Part shown: piece after piece, positions 7,900-13,113 of the stretch
Layout of the letters: each line of letters begins with the position of its first letter
Numbering within the stretch: the stretch's first letter is position 1
Source of the DNA: an uncultured Bacteroidota bacterium
Lineage (GTDB): Bacteria > Bacteroidota > Bacteroidia > B-17B0 > Aurantibacillaceae
Reading direction: 5' to 3'
Length of the DNA stretch: 13,113 nt
Assembly (NCBI GenBank): GCA_937868675.1
Contig: CALMNJ010000100.1
Location: forward strand, 1 to 13,113
Made by a program: the position numbers and the translations under genes
The notes under the pieces: model-generated
Database searches by the model: none
Seen by the model: only the letters and a program-made list of their open reading frames with translations
Told to the model about the DNA's origin: nothing

Positions 7900-8808
7900 C
7901 TAATTCTTACTAAATCTTTTACTTACCTGCTCGCTGCCCTGCTTTACGCGCAAAATGTAAATACCCCCGCCAAGCTTGCTGATATTAAGGCTGCCATCGG
8001 CTTGTAGCTTTTCTGTTAAAAGTACCCGGCCTGTAAAGTCCTCAACCTCTATGTCCGTTTCCCCGTTTAAGGCCTCCTCGTTTGCAAACTTTATTTGTAG
8101 TTTGTTTCCGGCCGGATTTGGGTACACAAACAATTGCTGTTGCTTTCGCAACACCTCATTCACAGCCAAGTCTTTTGCACAGTTAATTCCAAACAAGCTG
8201 TTTGAGCCGGGTGCAAACGTGCTAAAACAAATTATTTCGCTTGTTACTTCAAACACGTCAACAGTAAAGGGTTCCACCAGCGAAAACAGGCTGCCTACAC
8301 CTTCCACATTAACCGCCCCATTGCTAAAGGTTTGCCGCTCGTGATAATGCCCGTTGTTGAGCAAAACGCTGTCCACCTTCGAAACCGTAAAGGTTTTTAT
8401 GGTACAAGCAATGCCGTCATAAAGGCTTGCCGTGTCGCCCGCGCTTTTATTAAAGTTGTAAATTAATTTATCGGTGCCGTTTAGTTGTATCCATATTTTC
8501 TGTGCCAGGGTGTCTTGCCGAAGCAGGCAGTTATATCCAAGGTATGAGGTTATTCCTGGTTTGTCGCAAAATGATTTTATAGCAGCAAGCAGATGGTACG
8601 TTTTTCCATTTATTACAGAGTCGCGCAGGGTACTGAGGCGATACTCGCAGGTAGCCACTTCCAGTTTAAAAGACATTTCCCGGTAATCCCAATAATCGTT
8701 CTGATTAAAGGGTATTTTTTTGTATTGTCCGTAAACCGTTGTTGCGTTAATGAGTATCACTGAAAGAATCAGGAAACCTTTATGCCTGTGCTTAATTATG
8801 TTTTTCAT
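7900..8808 (-). CDS. Secreted protein with T9SS type A C-terminal sorting domain
   Basis: The 302-residue product has an N-terminal signal peptide (basic start MKNIIKHRHK, hydrophobic GFLILSVILINATTVY, then GQ). Its C-terminal domain of about 75 residues has the hallmarks of type IX secretion cargo: FVYPNPAGNKLQIKF, a central EVEDFTGRVLL strand, LNISKLGGGIYILRV, and a basic end KRFSKN. T9SS moves such proteins across the outer membrane, and the domain is normally removed when the protein is released or attached to the cell surface. The middle (about 28-220) is beta-rich and contains several cysteines (for example CEYRLSTLRDSV and SFCDKPG). I recognise no catalytic family there. The gene stands alone on the minus strand. 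No strong promoter is seen; TCATTTTG (minus strand of 8825-8832) is one mismatch from TAnnTTTG. Confidence 0.9.
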   Translation of the reverse strand: MKNIIKHRHKGFLILSVILINATTVYGQYKKIPFNQNDYWDYREMSFKLEVATCEYRLSTLRDSVINGKTYHLLAAIKSFCDKPGITSYLGYNCLLRQDTLAQKIWIQLNGTDKLIYNFNKSAGDTASLYDGIACTIKTFTVSKVDSVLLNNGHYHERQTFSNGAVNVEGVGSLFSLVEPFTVDVFEVTSEIICFSTFAPGSNSLFGINCAKDLAVNEVLRKQQQLFVYPNPAGNKLQIKFANEEALNGETDIEVEDFTGRVLLTEKLQADGSLNISKLGGGIYILRVKQGSEQVSKRFSKN

Positions 8809-8947
8809 TATGAGTTTGTTTTAACAAAATGAATCTGTTTAATGGTTGTGATGAAGGTTTTGTTTACGGTTAAATAAATTTACAAAAACCACTTAACATG
8901 GCCATAATATTGGCGCAAATGTGGATAAATTGCTTTTACACCCGGCT

Positions 8948-8955
8948 TAAATTTG
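8948..8955 (+). promoter_or_regulatory. Bacteroidota-type -7 promoter element for the 8978 gene
   Basis: TAAATTTG is an exact match to TAnnTTTG, 22 bases before the ATG at 8978. A TTG at 8930-8932 could be the -33 element, although the 15-base spacer is shorter than usual. It probably drives the 8978 gene and, through the 9-base gap that follows that gene, polA. Confidence 0.6.
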
Positions 8956-8977
8956 CTTCCTTTATAAAAAATATACT

Positions 8978-9526
8978 ATGAAACTTTTTGTACTGCTTGG
9001 CGCACTGTTTTTTTTACCCGGCCTCGTGTTTGGGCAAACCATGGTAAAGGGCTACATCATCAACGAAAAGGGTGATACCCTGAAAGGCGAAATAAAAATT
9101 AATACCAAAAAAGAACACGAAGCCTATAACAAAGTGTTTTTTAAAGACGCCACCGGCGCACAAAAAAATTATAAACCCGAAAAAGCCCGTGGCTATGGCT
9201 ACGAGGGCAAACGCTTTATCTCCATTGAATGGGCCGGTGAATTTAATTTTTACCTGCTTCTGGCCGAAGGCAACATAAATTTTTACAAAGTAATGGCCGA
9301 AACCGTCCGCATGAATGAGTCTGTGTACGAAGAAGAGTATTTTGTTAAGAAAGAAGGCGACAAGGAAATAAGTGCCATTAAGAAAAGTAAATTCAAAAAA
9401 CTGTTGACCGACCTGATGAAGGACGAACCTGAAATTGCAGCCTCGTATGGCGACGAAAAAGAATTTAATGCCGAAAAGGCATGTGAGGTTATCCGGCAAT
9501 ATAATACCCGCAAAAGCGGCAACTGA
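8978..9526 (+). CDS. Secreted protein of unknown function
   Basis: I do not recognise this 182-residue protein with confidence. It has a clear signal peptide (MKLFVLLGALFFLPGLVFGQ, likely cut around Gly19/Gln20). The mature part starts with VKGYIINEKGDTLKGEIKI, a 'G.I....GDT..G.I' opening common in uncharacterised Bacteroidota envelope proteins. A beta-rich middle with several aromatic residues follows (YGYEGKRFISIEW, FNFYLLLAEGNINFY). The C-terminal third is Lys/Glu-rich and helical, with FKKLLTDLMKDEPEIAASYG and a closing CEVIRQYNTRK. There is no lipobox, T9SS domain or membrane segment after the signal peptide, so a periplasmic location is likely. It starts 22 bases after a good -7 box and ends nine bases before polA; this linkage suggests one transcript but need not mean a shared function. 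Confidence 0.85.
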   Translation: MKLFVLLGALFFLPGLVFGQTMVKGYIINEKGDTLKGEIKINTKKEHEAYNKVFFKDATGAQKNYKPEKARGYGYEGKRFISIEWAGEFNFYLLLAEGNINFYKVMAETVRMNESVYEEEYFVKKEGDKEISAIKKSKFKKLLTDLMKDEPEIAASYGDEKEFNAEKACEVIRQYNTRKSGN

Positions 9527-9535
9527 TTTGTAATT

Positions 9536-12382
9536 ATGATCACTAAACAAAGCGACAAAAAACTTTTTCTTCTCGACGCTTTCGCGCTCATTTACCGCTC
9601 TTACTTTGCGTTCAGCAACAATCCCCGCATCAACTCAAAAGGCTTTAATACCTCGGCCATTTTTGGCTTTACCAATACCCTACTCGAAATTCTGAACAAG
9701 GAAAAACCAACCCACATTGCCGTGGTGTTTGATATGGAAGGTCCCACCCAGCGCCATGAAGAGTACGAAGCCTACAAAGCCAACCGTGAGGAAATGCCCG
9801 AGGACCTGCGCGACTCTATTCCGCTCATCATGGACCTCATCCGCGGCTTCAACATCGAGATACTTGGTCTTCCCGGCTTTGAGGCCGATGATGTGATCGG
9901 CACGCTCGCAAAAAAAGCGGAGCTGGCCGGCTTCACCACCTACATGATGACCCCCGACAAGGACTACGGCCAGCTCGTTGACGCAAACACTTTTATTTAC
10001 AAACCCGCGCGGCTTGGCAACGGTGCCGAAATAATGGGGCCCGAAGAGGTGTGCAAAAAATGGGACATACGCAACGTAAGCGAGCTCATTGATATTCTGG
10101 GACTGATGGGTGACAAGGTGGACAACATTCCCGGTATTCCGGGCGTTGGCGAAAAAACCGCCATTCAGCTTATTAAAGATTTTGGAAGCATTGAAAACCT
10201 GATACAAAACACCGACAAGCTAAAAGGCAAACTAAAAGAAAAAGTGGAAATGCACAAGGACATGGCTTTGCAAAGCAAGCGCCTGGCCACCATTATTCTT
10301 GACTGTCCCGTTGATCTGAACGAACCGAACCTTTCGGTAAAAGAGGTTAACAAGGCGGCCCTGCTCGAACTGTTCCGCGAGCTCGAATTCAGGCGCATTG
10401 CGCAGCAGGTGCTCGGCGAAGACATTGGCGGCAATGAAACACTGGTACAGGAAAAACCAAAAGCCGAAAAACCAAAAGGTAATCCCGCTCAGGGCAGTCT
10501 TTTTGCCGAAGCTGCCGATGGCGGAGAAGAAGCCGGCGAAACAAGCGCCCCGGAATTGCCCGCATCGTTTAACACCATCGAAAACACCGAACACCATTAT
10601 ACACTGGTTGACACGCCCGAAAAAACCGATGCTCTGATTTCGGAACTCAACGCGCATCAGGAATTTTGTTTCGACAGCGAAACAACCTCCCTAGACACTT
10701 TGAGCGCAGAAATTGTTGGGCTTTCGTTTTCAATAAAAGCGCACCACGCTTATTACGTGCCCTTTCCGGAAAACAGAGAAGAAGCGCAGAAGCTGGCCGA
10801 TAAATTTGCTCCGGTTTTTTATGATGAAGCGAAAACGCTGATTGGGCAAAACATTAAATACGACTATCAGGTATTAAAAAACTATGGCATCGAAATTAAA
10901 AACAAACTGTTCGATACCATGATTGCGCACTTCCTGTTTATGCCCGATATGCGCCACAACATGGACATTCTGTCGGAAACCTACCTTCACTACACGCCCG
11001 TGAGCATTGAAACGCTGATTGGCAAAAAAGGAAAAGAACAAAAAAGCATGCGCGAAGTGGAGGTGGAAAAAATAAAAGATTATGCCGCCGAAGATGCCGA
11101 TGTTACATTTCAGCTAAAACACAAATTTGTCCCCAAACTTAAAAACAACGACGTGGAAACGCTCTTTAACGAGGTGGAGGTGCCGCTTTTAAAAGTACTG
11201 GCTAATATAGAGCGGGAAGGCATTAACCTAGATGTGCCGGCGCTGCGGGAGTTTTCGTCGCAGTTGCAAAACGACATTGTGACGGTTGATAAAGAAATAC
11301 AGGATCTGGCAGGTACCAAATTTAATGTGTCTTCACCTAAACAGGTAGGCGAAATTTTGTTCGAGTACCTTAAGATCGTTGACAAACCAAAAAAAACCAA
11401 AACAGGTCAATATGCCACCAGCGAGGATGTGCTGAGCAAACTTGAAAAAGCTCACCCCATTGTTTCAAAAATTCTGGACTACCGCGAGCTGGTGAAACTC
11501 AAAAGCACTTATGTGGACACCCTGCCAGAACTTGTAAATCCAAAAACAGGGCGCATACACACCTCCTTTAATCAGGTGGTAGCGGTTACCGGGCGCCTTA
11601 GCAGCGATAATCCCAACCTTCAAAACATTCCCATCCGCACCGAGCGCGGCCGGCAAATACGTAAAGCGTTTATTCCGCGTGATAACGATCACATTTTGTT
11701 AAGCGCAGATTACTCGCAGATTGAACTGCGCATTGTGGCCAGCATTAGCGGCGACACTAATATGTGCAACGCCTTTTTGTCGGGCAAAGACATTCACACC
11801 GCCACAGCCGCAAGAGTTTTTGGCGTACCCGAAAGCGAAGTAACCAAGGAAATGCGCTACAAAAGCAAAAGCGTAAACTTTGGAATCATTTACGGTCAGG
11901 GCGCTTTTGGCCTTGCCGATAATCTGAACATTCCGCGCAAGGAAGCCCAGGAGCTCATTGCCAATTACTTTAAAGAGTACAACGGCATTAAAGGCTATAT
12001 GGACGACACCATTAATTTTGCACGCGAAAACGGTTATATAAAAACACTGCTTGGCCGCAAGCGCTGGCTCCGTGATATTAATTCAGGAAACGCTACAGTA
12101 AGAAGTTATGCTGAGCGCAACGCCATTAATGCCCCCATTCAGGGCAGTGCCGCCGACATGATAAAAGTGGCCATGATAAACATTTACAACGAACTGGAGC
12201 AGAAAAAATTTCGCACACGTATGTTGTTGCAGGTTCATGATGAGTTGGTGTTTGATGTTTACAAACCGGAGCTTGAGGAAGTGAAGCCTATTATTGAAAG
12301 GCTCATGCGTGAAGCCCTGCCTCTCAGGGTTCCGGTAGAGGTGGGATTGGGTACTGGTCTTAACTGGTTAGATGCCCATTGA
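9536..12382 (+). CDS. polA: DNA polymerase I
   Basis: DNA polymerase I removes RNA primers and fills gaps in replication and repair. The 948-residue product is slightly longer than E. coli's 928 and has all three domains. The 5' nuclease (about 1-295) shows GFEADDVIGTLA (Glu116, Asp118, Asp119), TPDKDYGQLVD and GDKVDNIPGIPGVGEKTA (Asp193, Asp196). A low-complexity linker rich in Lys, Pro, Glu and Ala spans about 300-345. The 3'-5' proofreading domain looks active: FDSETTSLD (Asp380, Glu382), GQNIKYDYQ and YAAEDADVT all keep their DEDD-type residues. The polymerase domain has motif A DYSQIELRI (Asp725), motif B RYKSKSVNFGIIYG with Phe782, the position that discriminates against dideoxynucleotides, and motif C VHDELVFD (Asp902). 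It starts nine bases after the preceding stop with no separate promoter visible. Confidence 0.98.
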   Translation: MITKQSDKKLFLLDAFALIYRSYFAFSNNPRINSKGFNTSAIFGFTNTLLEILNKEKPTHIAVVFDMEGPTQRHEEYEAYKANREEMPEDLRDSIPLIMDLIRGFNIEILGLPGFEADDVIGTLAKKAELAGFTTYMMTPDKDYGQLVDANTFIYKPARLGNGAEIMGPEEVCKKWDIRNVSELIDILGLMGDKVDNIPGIPGVGEKTAIQLIKDFGSIENLIQNTDKLKGKLKEKVEMHKDMALQSKRLATIILDCPVDLNEPNLSVKEVNKAALLELFRELEFRRIAQQVLGEDIGGNETLVQEKPKAEKPKGNPAQGSLFAEAADGGEEAGETSAPELPASFNTIENTEHHYTLVDTPEKTDALISELNAHQEFCFDSETTSLDTLSAEIVGLSFSIKAHHAYYVPFPENREEAQKLADKFAPVFYDEAKTLIGQNIKYDYQVLKNYGIEIKNKLFDTMIAHFLFMPDMRHNMDILSETYLHYTPVSIETLIGKKGKEQKSMREVEVEKIKDYAAEDADVTFQLKHKFVPKLKNNDVETLFNEVEVPLLKVLANIEREGINLDVPALREFSSQLQNDIVTVDKEIQDLAGTKFNVSSPKQVGEILFEYLKIVDKPKKTKTGQYATSEDVLSKLEKAHPIVSKILDYRELVKLKSTYVDTLPELVNPKTGRIHTSFNQVVAVTGRLSSDNPNLQNIPIRTERGRQIRKAFIPRDNDHILLSADYSQIELRIVASISGDTNMCNAFLSGKDIHTATAARVFGVPESEVTKEMRYKSKSVNFGIIYGQGAFGLADNLNIPRKEAQELIANYFKEYNGIKGYMDDTINFARENGYIKTLLGRKRWLRDINSGNATVRSYAERNAINAPIQGSAADMIKVAMINIYNELEQKKFRTRMLLQVHDELVFDVYKPELEEVKPIIERLMREALPLRVPVEVGLGTGLNWLDAH

Positions 12383-12414
12383 TGATTTGCACAACCAATA
12401 AAACCTTATGGTAA

Positions 12415-12945
12415 ATGAACCATGAACCGTTGTTTTTAAGTTCCCAGGTGCAAACCGCAAAAACCTACGCGGTCGAGTGCCACGAACAAACGAATCATAC
12501 CTACGATGGGCAATCCTATTCGGTACACTTGCAAATGGTGTACAGTTATGGTTGTAAGTATGCCTACCTGCTTCCCGAAAACGAAATTGACGCGGCGCTG
12601 GCGGCCTGCTGGACCCACGACACCATTGAAGATACCCGTCAAACATACAACGATGTTAAAGCCGCCTGCGGTGAAGCCGTGGCCGAAATAGTCTATGCGC
12701 TCACCAACGAAAAAGGAAAAAACCGCAAGGAAAGAGCAAACGAAAAATATTATAACGGCATCCGCAACACACCACCCGCCGCCTTTGTGAAAATTTGCGA
12801 CAGGCTGGCAAACGTCAAATACTCGAAACAAAAAAACAGCCGCATGCTGGATGCATACAAAAAAGAGTTTAATGCATTTAAAAACGAGTTGTGGTTGCCC
12901 GGTTTTAAACCCATGTTTGACGAGCTTTCGGAATTGTTGTCCTGA
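12415..12945 (+). CDS. Stand-alone HD-domain hydrolase, MESH1/SpoT-hydrolase-like
   Basis: The 176-residue product consists almost entirely of one HD domain of the type seen in the hydrolase half of RelA/SpoT proteins and in single-domain MESH1-like enzymes. Metal and active-site residues align with the family: His38 (in YSVHL), His68-Asp69, Glu72-Asp73 (THDTIEDT), and Asp129 with Asn133 (KICDRLANV). The intervening TYNDVKAACGEAVAEIVYAL and TNEKG...ERANEKYY blocks fit the same fold. There is no synthetase, TGS or ACT domain. Known family members cleave (p)ppGpp, and MESH1 also acts on NADPH; the actual substrate here is not known. It lies 32 bases after polA and may be co-transcribed with it. 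The ATG at 12415 gives a plausible N-terminus with no signal peptide, so it is cytoplasmic. Confidence 0.88.
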   Translation: MNHEPLFLSSQVQTAKTYAVECHEQTNHTYDGQSYSVHLQMVYSYGCKYAYLLPENEIDAALAACWTHDTIEDTRQTYNDVKAACGEAVAEIVYALTNEKGKNRKERANEKYYNGIRNTPPAAFVKICDRLANVKYSKQKNSRMLDAYKKEFNAFKNELWLPGFKPMFDELSELLS

Positions 12946-12953
12946 TACCGATT

Positions 12954-12989
12954 TGTGCCGCTTATTCGGCGGTGCATTAATTCGGCACA
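12954..12989. other. Stem-loop after the HD hydrolase gene
   Basis: tgtgccg (12954-12960) pairs perfectly with cggcaca (12983-12989) across a 22-base loop. Part of the left arm can instead pair with cggc at 12967-12970, giving a competing small hairpin. It begins nine bases after the stop codon and may protect or end the upstream transcript, but no T-run follows it. Confidence 0.35.
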
Positions 12990-13041
12990 CAACATTGCGC
13001 ATTCCCGATTACTTTTTACATTTATAATAAAATATAAGTAC

Positions 13042-13113
13042 ATGAAAAAACTCTTCGTTGTTATATTCCTTTTTTTATTGAGCAGATCAAAAGCTCCATG
13101 CCGGATGAGTGCA
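13042..13113 (+). CDS. Start of a secreted protein, 3' truncated by the window edge
   Basis: An ATG at 13042, preceded by an A/T-rich leader (ataataaaatataagtac), opens a frame that stays open to the window end (24 codons). The first residues, MKKLFVVIFLFLLSRSKA, look like a signal peptide: two lysines, then a hydrophobic run. Too little remains to name the protein or its family. A weak -7-like box (TACTTTTT at 13010-13017, one mismatch from TAnnTTTG) lies 24 bases upstream of the ATG. Confidence 0.6.
   Translation, partial: MKKLFVVIFLFLLSRSKAPCRMSA

Noticed and set aside
8875..8882. Palindromic taaattta as a promoter box for the minus-strand gene
   Set aside because: It has one mismatch to TAnnTTTG and no TTG at a usable distance; such AT-rich matches are common in this intergenic region.
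9014..9550. Antisense open frame of 178 codons over the 8978 gene
   Set aside because: The plus-strand frame has a signal peptide, a promoter box and sensible composition. The antisense product is Phe-rich with no recognisable domain.
9680..10207. Antisense open frame of 175 codons inside polA
   Set aside because: It lies wholly within the conserved 5' nuclease domain of polA and is explained by codon usage.
12408..12423. 5-bp hairpin (atggt/accat) with the HD hydrolase start codon in its loop
   Set aside because: The stem is too short and AT-rich to be convincing as a translation switch; pairing of this size is expected by chance.
12436..13002. Long antisense open frame of 188 codons over the HD hydrolase
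   Set aside because: It mirrors a gene with clear catalytic motifs, has a Phe/Val-rich composition typical of antisense reading, and shows no family motif.

Overview
The window reads as an ordinary chromosomal segment of a Bacteroidota bacterium. The evidence is a secreted protein ending in a type IX secretion (T9SS) C-terminal sorting domain, the uppS-bamA-ompH-ompH gene order typical of the phylum, start codons preceded by A-rich stretches rather than Shine-Dalgarno sequences, and promoters with the Bacteroidota -7 motif TAnnTTTG. I would not name a genus from this sequence alone.

Layout: the window opens inside a DUF4440/NTF2-like gene (2-274). A GC-rich intergenic repeat with internal hairpins follows (about 279-469), then a short DUF1653 gene (490-705). 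From 815 to 5408 lies an envelope-biogenesis cluster: uppS (undecaprenyl diphosphate synthase), bamA (outer-membrane protein assembly factor) and two tandem Skp/OmpH-like periplasmic chaperones. A strong intrinsic terminator closes this cluster. cysS (5494-6957) then overlaps by one base a lipoprotein of the glutaminyl-peptide cyclotransferase family (6957-7811). A minus-strand T9SS cargo gene (7900-8808) converges on it. After a 169-base divergent region come a small secreted protein of unknown function (8978-9526), polA (9536-12382) and a stand-alone HD hydrolase of the MESH1/SpoT type (12415-12945). The window ends within the signal peptide of a further secreted protein (13042 onward).

Functional logic: uppS supplies the lipid carrier for peptidoglycan and glycan export. 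BamA inserts outer-membrane beta-barrels, and the two Skp-like proteins presumably escort unfolded barrel precursors across the periplasm, so 815-5408 is a coherent envelope unit. The cyclotransferase lipoprotein could cyclise N-terminal glutamine of exported proteins. Many Bacteroidota exported proteins, including several here, have Gln just at or after the predicted signal cleavage site, so the idea is reasonable but remains inference. The rest is housekeeping (cysS, polA) with small accessory genes.

I looked for an undescribed system and did not find a convincing one. The most worthwhile items are the composite GC-rich repeat with a possible 6-base flanking duplication, the single-domain HD hydrolase with a complete active site next to polA, the cysS/cyclotransferase overlap, and the unknown secreted protein tightly linked to polA.
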